From the NCBI RefSeq assembly GCF_000379085.1, contig NZ_KB905378.1, positions 1,865,699-1,929,698 on the forward strand: 64,000 bases of DNA. The letters run 5' to 3'. The translations under genes and the position numbers were made by a program. This stretch comes from Halomicrobium katesii DSM 19301 (lineage in GTDB: Archaea; Halobacteriota; Halobacteria; Halobacteriales; Haloarculaceae). Of this stretch, positions 7,372 through 16,961 are shown one piece after another; the stretch's first letter is position 1; every line of letters begins with the position of its first letter. The notes beneath the pieces are model-generated. The model was not told the DNA's origin. It did not search any database and worked only from the letters and a program-made list of their open reading frames with translations.

Positions 7372-8322
7372 TCAGACGATCGCCCCGGACTGGAGGAGGG
7401 CCACCAGCAGCGTGACCGTCACGACGCTGCCCAGCGTCGTCACGAGCACGGACGTGCTGACGAACTGACCGGCCGAGAGACCGTCGCTCTCGCCGCTGAA
7501 CGCACCGACGAGGATGACGGGGGTCACCGCCGTCGGCGCGGCAGCGAGCAGGACGAACGTCCGCGCGACGACGGGATCGCGAAAGCCGACTGCGAGTGCG
7601 ATCCCGACGCCGACGAGCGGCGCGACGGCGAGTTTCGCCACGCTGGCGACGCCGACCCGCCGCACGGTCTCGTCGACGCGGACGTTCGACAGGCGGATCC
7701 CGAGGATGAGCAGCATGACCGGGATCGAGGCGTTGCCCAGCATCTCGATGGTCTGCATCGCGGCGCTGGACTCGGGCGGTACGACCCCGAGCCACCGGGC
7801 CGCGAGCGTCCCGACGACGGCGTAGACCAGCGGGATCGAGAAGACGCGCTTCATGCTGCTCAGCGGGCTCCCGTCGTCGCCACGAGCGGCGATGTAGACG
7901 CCGACGGTGTACAGCAGGACGCCCTGCAGTGCCGTGACGAGAATCGCAGTGCTGCGACCGGTCGCGCCGAAGGCGAACTCCGAGAGCGGGATGCCGAAGT
8001 TGCCGACGTTGGGGAAGGCGACGACGAGGACGAACGCACCCAACAGCGGCTCGGTCTGTCCCTGGAGTCGGCCGACGGACTCGGCGACGGCGATCATCGC
8101 CGCCGAGAAGGCGGTGACGGCGACGACGACGCGTGCGAGGGTCGCGGCGGGGAACGGAGTGGTCGCGAAGCTGTAGACGACGAGTGCCGGCGCGAGCACG
8201 TAGACGGTGACCGTGTTGAGCGCGCCGGGATCCACGTCCCGAAACCGACCCAGCAGGTAGCTAGCACCGGCGACGGCGACGACCGGCAGGATCGCCGTCG
8301 CGAAAATCGAGAGCAGCGACAC
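7372..8322 (-). CDS. AEC family (auxin efflux carrier-like) transporter
   Basis: About 316 residues with ten hydrophobic helices in two five-helix halves, as in AEC/BART transporters. Conserved landmarks are LNTVTVYVLAPALV early, AFPNVGNFGIPLSE in the middle (Gly/Pro/Asn-rich broken helix) and APTAVTPVILVGAF near the end. Family members move organic acids or related anions across the membrane; the substrate cannot be read here. I chose the GTG at 8322 because VSLLSIFATAILPVVAVAG is the usual N-terminus. The frame extends upstream to a TTG at 8433 through an acidic segment, and a GTG at 8349 is another option. Divergent from the PhzF-like gene. Confidence 0.85.
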   Translation of the reverse strand: MSLLSIFATAILPVVAVAGASYLLGRFRDVDPGALNTVTVYVLAPALVVYSFATTPFPAATLARVVVAVTAFSAAMIAVAESVGRLQGQTEPLLGAFVLVVAFPNVGNFGIPLSEFAFGATGRSTAILVTALQGVLLYTVGVYIAARGDDGSPLSSMKRVFSIPLVYAVVGTLAARWLGVVPPESSAAMQTIEMLGNASIPVMLLILGIRLSNVRVDETVRRVGVASVAKLAVAPLVGVGIALAVGFRDPVVARTFVLLAAAPTAVTPVILVGAFSGESDGLSAGQFVSTSVLVTTLGSVVTVTLLVALLQSGAIV

Positions 8323-8464
8323 GGTCTGGGCTCTGTCCAGCAGGGACACAACGCTGTCGGTCTCGTCGTCGACCGTCGGTTCGACTGCCGCCGCACGATC
8401 GGCGTCGGCGACTGGCGGGCCGTCGACCACCAAGCCTTACTGCCGGCGGCGAGTCTGAGCGGGC

Positions 8465-9367
8465 ATGGACACGCGACAGGCGCTGCTCGTCGACGCCTTC
8501 ACCGACGAGCCGATGGCGGGCAATCCGGCGGGCGTCGTGCCGGACGCGGACGGACTGGACGACGAGCAGTTCGGCAAGATCGCTTCGGAGCTGGGTGCCA
8601 GCGAGACGGCCTTCGTGCTGCCGGACGACGAGGCGGACCGGCGGCTGCGGTACTTCACGCCCGAACGTGAGGTCGACCTCTGTGGACACGCGACCGTCGC
8701 CGCCCACGCGCTCCTCTACGAGCACGACCGGCTCGACGCCGGGACCCACACGCTAGCGACGGCCGCGGGCACGTTCGAGATCGAGATCGACGACGACGGC
8801 ACCGTCTGGATGGAACAGGCGACCGCCACGGTGAGACCCGCCGACGTGGCCGACGAGGACGTGGCCGACGCGCTGGGGATCGACGTGGCGACGCTGCGGG
8901 ACGTGGGTGCGGACTTCCCGCTCTCGGTCGCTTCGAGCGGCCTCCCCTTCCTCGTCGCTCCGGTGAACTACTTCGAGCACCTGCGGGACGCTCGGCCGGA
9001 CATGGCGGCGATCGAGTCGCTCTGTGAATCCGTCGGTGCCGAGGGGCTCTACGCCTTTACCTTCGACACGCTGGACGGCGACGCGACGATCCACGCGCGG
9101 GCGTTCGTCCCGCTGGCCGGCGTTCCGGAGGACCCCGTCACGGGGACCGCCGCCGGGGCCGCGTGTGCCTATCTGCGCCGGCACAACGCGCTGGACGGCG
9201 AGCGCGAGGAGATCGTCGTCGAACAGGGTCACTTCCTCGATCGGCCCGGCCGCGTCCGCGTCGTGACCGACGGCCACGACGTGCGTGTCGGCGGGCGGGC
9301 GGTGACGACGCTCGACGGGGAGCTGACCGTCCCCGACAGCGAGGACGACGACATCATCGAGGCCTAG
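8465..9367 (+). CDS. PhzF family isomerase/epimerase
   Basis: 300 residues with the PhzF/diaminopimelate-epimerase double fold. Family markers are the N-terminal VDAFTDEPMAGNPAGVV, the catalytic-glutamate segment GASETAFV, FTPEREVDLCGHATVAAHAL in the first half and PVTGTAAGAACAYL in the second. Known members catalyse isomerisation of phenazine precursors, but most archaeal members have unknown small-molecule substrates. No phenazine genes are present. The TATA-like CTTACTG near 8435 lies 27 bases before the ATG. The gene is followed by palindromic element B1. Confidence 0.85.
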   Translation: MDTRQALLVDAFTDEPMAGNPAGVVPDADGLDDEQFGKIASELGASETAFVLPDDEADRRLRYFTPEREVDLCGHATVAAHALLYEHDRLDAGTHTLATAAGTFEIEIDDDGTVWMEQATATVRPADVADEDVADALGIDVATLRDVGADFPLSVASSGLPFLVAPVNYFEHLRDARPDMAAIESLCESVGAEGLYAFTFDTLDGDATIHARAFVPLAGVPEDPVTGTAAGAACAYLRRHNALDGEREEIVVEQGHFLDRPGRVRVVTDGHDVRVGGRAVTTLDGELTVPDSEDDDIIEA

Positions 9368-9404
9368 AGCGCGGTCGACCGAGCAGCGGTCTCAGCGATC
9401 TCTC

Positions 9405-9486
9405 ATACGGACGGTTGTAGGCGTTTACCCAGTCGACCGCACGACGGCGTACGGTCGATCTGGTAAAGACCTACAACTTTCCGTAT
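9405..9486. repeat. Palindromic element, family B, copy 1
   Basis: 82 bp, ATACGGACGGTTGTAGGC to CTACAACTTTCCGTAT. The inner stem CAGTCGACCG / CGGTCGATCTG surrounds a short loop. It is nearly identical to the reverse complement of 58493-58574. Located between phzF-like and ppsA, both on the plus strand. Confidence 0.9.
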
Positions 9487-9540
9487 CAATCCTTCTTTCG
9501 GATCCGAGTGACTCCCGCTGAAACGTGCCGGAACCGGCAA

Positions 9541-9577
9541 TACCATAACGGTCGTTCATGATGGTACGAACGCGCAC
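9541..9577 (+). promoter_or_regulatory. ppsA promoter with candidate operator
   Basis: TACCATAAC at 9541-9549 is a TATA-like box about 30 bases before the start codon. Between box and start lies the interrupted palindrome CGTTCATGATGGTACGAACG (9553-9572; arms CGTTC/GAACG). It would overlap the transcription start, where a bound repressor could block ppsA. The TACT...GAGTA motif reported for the TrmB regulator is not seen. Confidence 0.4.
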
Positions 9578-11860
9578 ATGGCACTACGCTGGCTCGACGA
9601 CATCACGGCCGACGACGTAGACAGCGTCGGCGGCAAGGCGGCATCTCTCGGTGAACTCGCGGGCGCTGGCCTCCCGGTTCCGCCCGCGTTCGTCGTTACG
9701 GCCGACACGTATCGCTCGTTCGTACAGGACACCGGTATCGAGGCGGCGCTGTCCGAGACCGTCGACGTGGACACCGAAGACTCCCAGGCACTGGCGGCCG
9801 CGGCCGAGCACGCACAGGAGCTGATTCTGGAGACCGCCGTCCCAGACTCGGTCCGGGACGAGCTGCTGGCGGCGTTCGACGACCTCGACCACGACGTCGT
9901 CGCGGTCCGCTCCTCGGCGACGGCGGAGGACCTCCCGGACGCCTCCTTCGCCGGCCAGCAGGAGACGTTTCTCAACGTCGGCCGGGCGGACCTGCTCGAC
10001 CGTGTCCGGGAGTGCTGGGCGTCGCTGTTCACCCAGCGAGCGATCTACTACCGCCAGGAACAGGGCTTCTCTCACGACGCGGTCGACATCGCGGTCGTCG
10101 TCCAGGCGATGGTCGACGCCGACGAGAGCGGCGTGCTGTTCACGAGCCACCCCTCGACGGGAGCCGAGCGAGCCATCGTCGAGGCCGCGTGGGGACTCGG
10201 CGAGGCGGTCGTCTCCGGTGCGGTCTCGCCGGACAACTACGTCGTCGATCGCGAGAGCGGCCGGGTCGAGGAAGTCACCGTCGCCGAGAAGAGGGTAATG
10301 CACGTCCGGGACGGTGACGACACCGTCGAGCGGGCGGTTCCGGACGACAAACGCGAGCAGCGCGTCCTTGGGACCGAGACGCTCGATCAGCTCGTCGAGA
10401 TGGGCGAACGGGTCGAAGACCACTACGGGACGCCCCAGGACGTCGAGTGGGCGATCGACGACGACACGCTGTATCTCCTCCAGTCCCGGCCGATCACGAC
10501 GATCGACGAGGGCGGGGCTGCCGATTGGACCGACGCCGGGGTCGCCGACGGCGGCGCGATGACCGGCCAGCAGGACGGCGTCCTCGTCTCCGGGCTGGGG
10601 GCGAGTCCGGGCCAGGTCGCCGGATCGGTCCGGCTGGTCTCCAAGCTCGACCAGCTGGACAAGGTCGAACCGGGCGACATCATCGTCACGGAGATGACGA
10701 CGCCGGACATGGTGCCGGCGATGGAGCGGGCCGCCGGGATCGTCACGGACCAGGGCGGGATGACCAGCCACGCGGCGATCGTCTCGCGCGAGCTTGGCGT
10801 CCCCGCGGTGGTCGGCACCGACGCCGGGACCGACCGGCTACAGGACGGGCAGGACGTGACGATCGACGGCGACAAGGGGATCGTCGAGCCCGGCGCGACC
10901 GCTGCCGCCGACGAGCCCGAGCCGTCGTCGGTCGGCGACGGCACCGACGCCGGCCTCGCTGCCAAGCCGATGACGGGCACCGAGATCAAGGTCAACGTCT
11001 CGATCCCCGCGGCCGCAGAGCGGGCCGCCGCGACCGGTGCCGACGGCGTCGGCCTGTTGCGGATCGAGCACATGATCCTCTCGACGAGCAAGACGCCCGA
11101 ACGCTACGTCGAGGACCACGGCGAACGGGCCTACGTCGACGAGATCGTCGACGGCGTTCGGACCGTCGCCGAGGCGTTCTACCCGCGTCCGGTCCGGGTC
11201 CGCACGCTGGACGCCCCGACCGACGAGTTCCGGCAGCTCGACGGCGGCGAGAACGAGCCCGCCGAGCACAATCCGATGCTCGGCTATCGGGGGATCCGCC
11301 GGAGCCTCGACCGGCCGGAGACGTTCCGGCTGGAGCTGGACGCGATCGCTCGCCTGTACGATCTGGGCTACGACAACGTCGAGGTCATGCTCCCGCTGGT
11401 CAACGACGCCGAGGACGTGTTGCAGGCCCGCCAGCTGCTCGAAGCGGCGGGCATCGACCCCGACAAGCGAACGTGGGGGGTGATGGTCGAGACCCCGGCC
11501 AGCGCGCTGGGCATCGAGCAACTGTGCGAGACGGGGATCGACTTCGCCTCGTTCGGGACGAACGATCTCACCCAGTACACGCTCGCGGTCGACCGGAACA
11601 ACGAGGCCGTCGCGGGACGCTTCGACGAGCTTCACCCGGCGGTGCTCGAACTGATCGGCCGCACGATCGAGACCTGCCGCGAGCACGACGTGGCGACGAG
11701 CATCTGCGGGCAGGCCGGCTCCAAGCCCGAGATGGTCCGCTACCTCGTCAACGAGGGCGTCACCTCGATCAGCGCCAACGTCGACGCCGTCCGCGACGTG
11801 CAACAGGAGGTCAAGCGGGTCGAGCAGCGCCTCCTGCTCGAATCGGTCCGCGAATCGTAG
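9578..11860 (+). CDS. ppsA: Phosphoenolpyruvate synthase
   Basis: 760 residues, the normal length. It converts pyruvate, ATP and water to PEP, AMP and phosphate, the entry step of gluconeogenesis. Order: the ATP-grasp-like nucleotide domain (VGGKAASLGELAGAGLPVPP at the start; VRSSATAEDLPDASFAGQQ), the swivelling phosphohistidine domain with GGMTSHAAIV (catalytic His about residue 398), and the C-terminal PEP/pyruvate TIM barrel (GADGVGLLRIEH, ENPMLGYRG-like EHNPMLGYRG, SICGQAGSK with catalytic Cys about 710). It has its own promoter with a candidate operator. It links metabolically to the methylaspartate cluster, since growth on acetate needs PEP formation. Confidence 0.97.
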   Translation: MALRWLDDITADDVDSVGGKAASLGELAGAGLPVPPAFVVTADTYRSFVQDTGIEAALSETVDVDTEDSQALAAAAEHAQELILETAVPDSVRDELLAAFDDLDHDVVAVRSSATAEDLPDASFAGQQETFLNVGRADLLDRVRECWASLFTQRAIYYRQEQGFSHDAVDIAVVVQAMVDADESGVLFTSHPSTGAERAIVEAAWGLGEAVVSGAVSPDNYVVDRESGRVEEVTVAEKRVMHVRDGDDTVERAVPDDKREQRVLGTETLDQLVEMGERVEDHYGTPQDVEWAIDDDTLYLLQSRPITTIDEGGAADWTDAGVADGGAMTGQQDGVLVSGLGASPGQVAGSVRLVSKLDQLDKVEPGDIIVTEMTTPDMVPAMERAAGIVTDQGGMTSHAAIVSRELGVPAVVGTDAGTDRLQDGQDVTIDGDKGIVEPGATAAADEPEPSSVGDGTDAGLAAKPMTGTEIKVNVSIPAAAERAAATGADGVGLLRIEHMILSTSKTPERYVEDHGERAYVDEIVDGVRTVAEAFYPRPVRVRTLDAPTDEFRQLDGGENEPAEHNPMLGYRGIRRSLDRPETFRLELDAIARLYDLGYDNVEVMLPLVNDAEDVLQARQLLEAAGIDPDKRTWGVMVETPASALGIEQLCETGIDFASFGTNDLTQYTLAVDRNNEAVAGRFDELHPAVLELIGRTIETCREHDVATSICGQAGSKPEMVRYLVNEGVTSISANVDAVRDVQQEVKRVEQRLLLESVRES

Positions 11861-11929
11861 CGACCCCGGGTCGGCTTTTCGACCGCGTTTCGGGGATACT
11901 GTTTTCAGCCGGCGCGGTGGAGTGGTCGT

Positions 11930-12880
11930 ATGGACGACCTCTCGCCGCCCGAGGCCAAGAGCGTCAGTGCGGGAGTCGAGTACGTCCCGTTCGGCATCCC
12001 GGGACTGGACGGTGCCGTCAGGGGCATCCCGACCGGCAGCGCAGTGCTGCTCGCGGGGGCACCCGACGCCGGCAGCCACGCCTTCCTGTACACGAGCCTC
12101 GCCTCGCTCGCGCTCGCGAAACACGAGCCGGCGCTGTACCCCCGACGGCTCGGCGACGCGCGCGAGGCGATCCCCGAGCGCGTCAGCTACGTCTCGCTGA
12201 CTCACGACCGGGACCACATCTACAGCGAACTCGACGCCGTCCTCGACTCCGAGCAGTTCGAGATCCTGACCGACCACCTCACCGTCGCCGACTTCTCCCA
12301 GCAGTTCCTCTCGGCCGTCGACGTGCCCGCGTCGCTGTACGACCAGCGCCGCGACGACGTGCCCGCGCCGACCGAAGACGACGACAGCGGCGTCGCCGGG
12401 CTGCTCGACGACGTGACGCTGCCGGACGAGCGCTCGACGGAGACTGACGACGCCGACGACGTGTCCGCCTTGCTCGACGAGATCAGCGAGTACGTCGCCG
12501 ACAGCGGCGACGACGCGATCCTCGTGATCGACGGGCTCTCGGACCTCCTCCTGGCGACGAACTTCGGGATCGATCGCAGCGCCGTGCTCGGCTTCCTGCT
12601 GGGGTTGCGCGAAGCGGTCGTCGGCTGGGACGGGATCGCCTACGTGGTCTACGAACGCCGGGCCGCCGACGTGCGGAGCGATCCCGACATCCACGGACTG
12701 CTCCACGGCTCGGTCTTCTTCTACTCGAACGACCAGGGTCACGACACGTATCGGACCGTGCGCGTCGGCTCTTTCGGCGGCGCGCTGGACACCGAACGCC
12801 AGACGGTCTTCGAGAGTTCGGTCGGTCCGGCCGGCCTCCGGGCGAAGGCGACCAAGAAGATCGGCCCGTCGAACTGGTAG
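11930..12880 (+). CDS. RecA-superfamily (KaiC-like) HTR-like protein
   Basis: 316 residues resembling haloarchaeal 'HTR-like' proteins with a KaiC/RadA-type fold. FGIPGLDGAVRGIPTGSAVLLAG mirrors the KaiC P-loop region, but the Walker A lysine is missing: the segment reads LLAGAPDAGSHAF instead of GxxGxGKT. The Walker B-like strand is DDAILVIDGLSDLL. An acidic insertion (about residues 140-185) separates the halves. Loss of the Walker A Lys suggests a non-ATPase signalling or scaffold role. Located between ppsA and mfnA on the same strand with a 69-base gap upstream; no partner histidine kinase is adjacent. Confidence 0.75.
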   Translation: MDDLSPPEAKSVSAGVEYVPFGIPGLDGAVRGIPTGSAVLLAGAPDAGSHAFLYTSLASLALAKHEPALYPRRLGDAREAIPERVSYVSLTHDRDHIYSELDAVLDSEQFEILTDHLTVADFSQQFLSAVDVPASLYDQRRDDVPAPTEDDDSGVAGLLDDVTLPDERSTETDDADDVSALLDEISEYVADSGDDAILVIDGLSDLLLATNFGIDRSAVLGFLLGLREAVVGWDGIAYVVYERRAADVRSDPDIHGLLHGSVFFYSNDQGHDTYRTVRVGSFGGALDTERQTVFESSVGPAGLRAKATKKIGPSNW

Positions 12881-12921
12881 GAACACAACGCCTAAAGTCG
12901 TCAAGTCCGTGTTCGTAACTG

Positions 12922-13971
12922 ATGCAGCGGGCCGAGCCCCAGTCGTTCGAACGTGTCCTCTCGTCGATGTGTACCGAACCCCACCCGGCGGCTCGGACGG
13001 CGGCCGAGCGGTTCCTCGCGACGAATCCCGGCGATCCGGGCACCTACGAGACGGTCGCCGACCTCGAACGCGAGGCCGTCGAGCGACTGGGAACGATCGC
13101 CGGACTCGGCGACCCCGCGGGCTACGTCACCAGCGGCGGCACCGAGGCGAACGTGCAGGCGATCCGGATCGCGCGCAACCGCGGCGACACCGACGACCCC
13201 AACGTCGTCGCGCCGGAACACGCTCACTTCTCGTTTACGAAGGCCGCGGAGCTGCTCGGCGTCGAGCTTCGGACCGCGCCCGCGACCGACTACCGGGCGG
13301 ACATGGACGCTATGACCCACCTCGCGGACGACGACACCGTCGCCGTCGTCGGCGTGGCCGGCACCACCGAGTACGGCTACGTCGATCCGATCCCGGCGGT
13401 CGCCGACCTCGCAAATGCGGTCGGCGCGCTCTGTCACGTCGACGCGGCGTGGGGCGGCTTCTACCTCCCCTTTACCGACCACGACTGGCACTTCGGACAC
13501 GCCGACGTCGACACGCTGACGATCGATCCACACAAGGCGGGGCAGGCCGCGGTGCCGGCGGGCGGACTGCTCGCGCGCTCGCCGGATCTCCTCGACGAGC
13601 TGGCGATCGATACGCCGTACCTGGAATCGCGGAGTCAGGTCACGCTGACCGGGACGCGCTCCGGGGCCGGCGTCGCAAGCGCCGTCGCCGCCATGGACGC
13701 CCTCTGGCGGGATGGCTACCGCGAGACCTACGAGCGGGCGATGGGCAACGCCGAGTGGCTCGCCGAACAACTCGACGTGCGGGGCCACGACGTGATCGGT
13801 CCCGAACTGCCCCTCGTCGCGGCGGACCTCTCGATCCCGATGACGACGGAGCTACGCGACCGCGGCTGGCGGGTCTCCAAGACCGGCAGCGGCGAGATGC
13901 GCGTCGTCTGTATGCCCCACGTCACCCGCTCGATGCTGCGCTCTTTCGTCGCCGATCTGGACTGGTACTGA
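12922..13971 (+). CDS. mfnA: L-aspartate / L-tyrosine decarboxylase, PLP-dependent
   Basis: 349 residues of the group II PLP decarboxylase fold, closest to archaeal MfnA. PLP-contacting segments are [25 protein letters not shown] and [10 protein letters not shown] with the Schiff-base Lys about residue 205. The C-terminus carries [17 protein letters not shown]. In methanogens MfnA makes tyramine for methanofuran. In haloarchaea, which lack methanofuran, the homologue is generally thought to make beta-alanine from aspartate for coenzyme A. TATA-like CCTAAAGTC at about 12891 is 27 bases before the ATG. Confidence 0.9.
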   Translation: MQRAEPQSFERVLSSMCTEPHPAARTAAERFLATNPGDPGTYETVADLEREAVERLGTIAGLGDPAGYVTSGGTEANVQAIRIARNRGDTDDPNVVAPEHAHFSFTKAAELLGVELRTAPATDYRADMDAMTHLADDDTVAVVGVAGTTEYGYVDPIPAVADLANAVGALCHVDAAWGGFYLPFTDHDWHFGHADVDTLTIDPHKAGQAAVPAGGLLARSPDLLDELAIDTPYLESRSQVTLTGTRSGAGVASAVAAMDALWRDGYRETYERAMGNAEWLAEQLDVRGHDVIGPELPLVAADLSIPMTTELRDRGWRVSKTGSGEMRVVCMPHVTRSMLRSFVADLDWY

Positions 13972-13972
13972 C

Positions 13973-14047
13973 ACCGTCGACGGACATCTGTGACCGATTT
14001 CGCCACCCGAGTGGCGGCTCACGTCACGACGCAGGCGACAGTACGAC
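13973..14047. repeat. Weak family D palindromic element, copy 2
   Basis: ATCTGTGACCGATTTCGCCA matches the core of element D1 (1321) with one difference, followed by CCCGAGTGGCGG, a partial inverted repeat. The outer arms are poorly kept. It begins right after the mfnA stop, repeating the pattern of these elements sitting at gene 3' ends. Confidence 0.45.
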
Positions 14048-14121
14048 GGCGACCGGGCGTATAGAGCGATACCGACGCGACATATCAACACTTACTACGC
14101 CCCTCACGTTAGGCCCTGTCA

Positions 14122-14691
14122 GTGGTGTTCGATGGGTTCGTGCTGTTTCTGTCCGAGTGCGGAACAGCGACAGATCCGACGGGACTCGAAGAGGCGGTCT
14201 GTACGGCGACCGGGCCGTTCGGACTACTGATCATCGGCGTCTACTCGTTCCTGATCGCGTTCCTGTTGCCGTTCCCGAGCGAGGTCGTCCTCGCTCCCAG
14301 CGGGACGTTACGCCTCGGTCTCTCGGAACCGGCGACGATCGCCGTCATCATCGTCGTCAGCGGGGCTGGCAAGGCGCTGGGTAGCCTCTTCGCCTTCCAC
14401 ATCGGCCAGGAGACCAAAGAGTACGGGCCGTTGCTCTCCCTGCTGGAGCGGTCCCGGTTCGACATTCTGGGCTGGTCCGAGCGCAAGACGGTCTCGATCG
14501 CCAAGAAGTACGGCTACGCCGGCCTCGCGCTGGCGCTGTGCGTGCCTTTCTTCCCCGACACGATCTCGATCTACGCGTTCTCGATCCTCGAAGACGACTA
14601 CCTCAAGTTCGCGGTCGCCACCTTCTTCGGTAGCGCCGGTCGGCTGGTCGTGACGATCGGGCTCGCCGCCGGCTTCTTCGCGATCTTCTGA
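14122..14691 (+). CDS. VTT/DedA-family membrane protein
   Basis: 189 residues with about five hydrophobic segments. FLIAFLLPFPSEVVLAPSG and later VVSGAGKALGSLFAFHIG fit the re-entrant loop motifs of VTT (SNARE-associated, DedA) proteins. VTT proteins are thought to act in lipid scrambling or proton-coupled transport across membranes. GTG start at 14122; the next codon is also GTG. ACTTACTAC at about 14090 is a plausible TATA box. Convergence with nothing; metG follows on the same strand after 99 bases. Confidence 0.8.
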   Translation: MVFDGFVLFLSECGTATDPTGLEEAVCTATGPFGLLIIGVYSFLIAFLLPFPSEVVLAPSGTLRLGLSEPATIAVIIVVSGAGKALGSLFAFHIGQETKEYGPLLSLLERSRFDILGWSERKTVSIAKKYGYAGLALALCVPFFPDTISIYAFSILEDDYLKFAVATFFGSAGRLVVTIGLAAGFFAIF

Positions 14692-14790
14692 CATCGCCGG
14701 CCGCGGGGCGTTTTCCGCCGGCACCGATGGCGGCGAACGTGCGGCTGCAAATCGGCACACTTTCCACGGCCACGGCGGTATCGAACCGAT

Positions 14791-16917
14791 ATGAGCGACC
14801 AGCAGTTCCCCACCGACAATCCCGCAGTGGTGACGGTCGGGTTGCCCTACGCGAACGGCGACCTGCACGTCGGCCACCTGCGTGGCTACGTCAACGGCGA
14901 CGTGTACGCTCGCGCGCTCCGGCGCGTCGGCCAACAGACCGCGTTCGTCTGTGGCTCGGACATGCACGGCACGCCGATCGTCGTCAACGCGGGCGAGGAG
15001 GGCGTCGATCCCGAGGCGTACGCGCTGGAGTACCACGAGACCTACGCCGAGACCTTCCCGCAGTTCAACGTCGAGTTCGACAACTACGGTCACACCCACG
15101 ACGACACGAACCAGGAGCTCACCCAGGAGTTCGTCCGCTCGTGGGTCGAGCAGGACCACGTCTACGAGAAGGAGATCCAGGTGGGCTACGACCCCGAAGC
15201 CGACCAGTGGCTCCCGGACCGCCTCGTCGAGGGCACCTGCCCGTACTGCGGCGAACGGGCGCGTGGCGACGAGTGCGACGAGGGGTGTCAGCGCCACCTC
15301 GAACCCGGCGAGATCGAGGACCCCGTCTCGACGCGGACGGGCAACCCCGCCGAGTACCGCACCCGCGAACACAAGTTCCTGCGCCTGAACGACTTCCAGG
15401 AGTACCTCCAGGGCTTTCTCGACCGCCTCGACGGCACCGACAACGCACAGAACCAGCCCCGCGAGTGGGTCGAGGGCGACCTGCAGGACCTCTGTATCAC
15501 CCGGGACATCGACTGGGGGGTCGACTATCCGGCAGACGCAGCCGACGAGGAGACCGAAGAGGATCTCGTGCTGTACGTCTGGGTCGACGCCCCGATCGAG
15601 TACGTCGCCTCCACGAAGCAGTACACCGAGCGGGTCGGCGAGGACACCTACGACTGGGAGTCCGTCTGGAAACTCGGCGGCGAGGAACGTCACGGCACCG
15701 ACTGGGACGACGACTGGACCGACGAGGCCGGCGAGATCGTCCACGTGATCGGCCGGGACATCATCCAGCACCACGCCGTCTTCTGGCCGGCCATGCTCCG
15801 GGGTGCGGGCTACAACGAACCCCGCGCGATCCTCGCGACCGGGTTCGTCAACATCGACGGCAACTCCCTCTCGACCTCCCGGAACCGCGCGGTGTGGGCC
15901 GACGAGTACCTCGACGCGGGCTTTCATCCCGACCTGTTCCGCTACTACATCGTCTCCGGGTCGGGCATCGAGACCGACGTGGACTTCTCGTGGGACCGCT
16001 TCGCCGAGCGAGTCAACGGCGAGCTCGTCGGCAACGTCGGGAACTTCCTCTACCGGTCGCTGCTGTTCGCGAAGCGCAACTACGGCGGCACGCCCGACAC
16101 CGAGGTCAGCGACGACGTGCGCGAGCGCATCGAGGACGCCATCGAGACCTTCGAGGACGCGGTCGACGACTACGAACTGCGAGCCCTCGCCGACGTGGGC
16201 GTCGAACTCGCCGACTTCGGCAACGAGTACATCCAGCGCAACGAGCCCTGGAACCTCGTCGACGACGATCCGGTGCGGGCCCAGCAGGTGATCCGGGACT
16301 GCGTCCAGCTCTCGAAGGCCGTCGCAGTTCTGCTCCAGCCGGTGTTGCCGGAGAAGACCGAACGCATCTGGGGACAGCTCGGCGAACAGGGCTCCGTGGC
16401 TGATGTCCCGCTCGACGCCGCACTGGCGACGCCGCCCGCCGACTTCGACGAGCCGACGGAGCTGTTCAGTCAGGTCGAGGACGACCACATCGAGGGGCTG
16501 AACGATCAGCTCCAGCGCCGCGTCGAGGCGGCCAGTGACGACGAGGGCGACGAGGACGACGAGGGCGACGAGACGATCGAACTCGAACCGCTCGAAGACG
16601 AGCGCATCGGCTTCGAGGCGTTCGAGGGCGTCGACATGCGCGTCGGCCAGATCGTCGCCGCCGAGGACATCGCCGACTCCGACAACCTCCTCGAACTCGA
16701 GGTCGACATCGGGATCGAGACCCGCCAGGTCGTGGCCGGCCTGAAGGGGCTCCACGACGTGGACGAGCTCCCCGGAACGCGGGTCGTCCTCCTCGCCAAC
16801 ATGGAGAAAGCGGAGCTGTTCGGGCGCGAATCCAACGGGATGATCCTCGCGGCCGGCGACGACGCCGACCTGCTGACGACTCACGAGGACTCGCCACTGG
16901 GCACCCGTATCCACTGA
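14791..16917 (+). CDS. metG: Methionyl-tRNA synthetase with C-terminal tRNA-binding domain
   Basis: 708 residues, class I. The HIGH motif is HVGH (residues 26-29). The zinc knuckle is CPYCGERARGDECDEGC. The KMSKS loop is replaced by SLSTS (about residues 359-363), a change seen in halophilic archaeal enzymes as far as I recall. After the anticodon-binding helical domain comes an acidic linker (about residues 570-595). The EMAP/Trbp111-like OB domain follows (VDMRVGQIVAAEDIADSDNL, then VVLLANMEKAELFGRESNGM), which improves tRNA binding. It charges tRNA-Met in the cytosol for initiation and elongation. Confidence 0.96.
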   Translation: MSDQQFPTDNPAVVTVGLPYANGDLHVGHLRGYVNGDVYARALRRVGQQTAFVCGSDMHGTPIVVNAGEEGVDPEAYALEYHETYAETFPQFNVEFDNYGHTHDDTNQELTQEFVRSWVEQDHVYEKEIQVGYDPEADQWLPDRLVEGTCPYCGERARGDECDEGCQRHLEPGEIEDPVSTRTGNPAEYRTREHKFLRLNDFQEYLQGFLDRLDGTDNAQNQPREWVEGDLQDLCITRDIDWGVDYPADAADEETEEDLVLYVWVDAPIEYVASTKQYTERVGEDTYDWESVWKLGGEERHGTDWDDDWTDEAGEIVHVIGRDIIQHHAVFWPAMLRGAGYNEPRAILATGFVNIDGNSLSTSRNRAVWADEYLDAGFHPDLFRYYIVSGSGIETDVDFSWDRFAERVNGELVGNVGNFLYRSLLFAKRNYGGTPDTEVSDDVRERIEDAIETFEDAVDDYELRALADVGVELADFGNEYIQRNEPWNLVDDDPVRAQQVIRDCVQLSKAVAVLLQPVLPEKTERIWGQLGEQGSVADVPLDAALATPPADFDEPTELFSQVEDDHIEGLNDQLQRRVEAASDDEGDEDDEGDETIELEPLEDERIGFEAFEGVDMRVGQIVAAEDIADSDNLLELEVDIGIETRQVVAGLKGLHDVDELPGTRVVLLANMEKAELFGRESNGMILAAGDDADLLTTHEDSPLGTRIH

Positions 16918-16961
16918 TCGGACGCAGGGAGCTTTTGTACCACCACCTGTAATGACGGCGT

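Noticed and set aside
9541-9577. TrmB-type operator (TACT...GAGTA) at ppsA
   Set aside because: The expected half-sites are not present; only the CGTTC/GAACG palindrome is.
15859-15875. Loss of KMSKS in MetG as a sign of a dead enzyme
   Set aside because: SLSTS sits in an otherwise intact synthetase with all other motifs; such divergence is compatible with a working halophilic enzyme.
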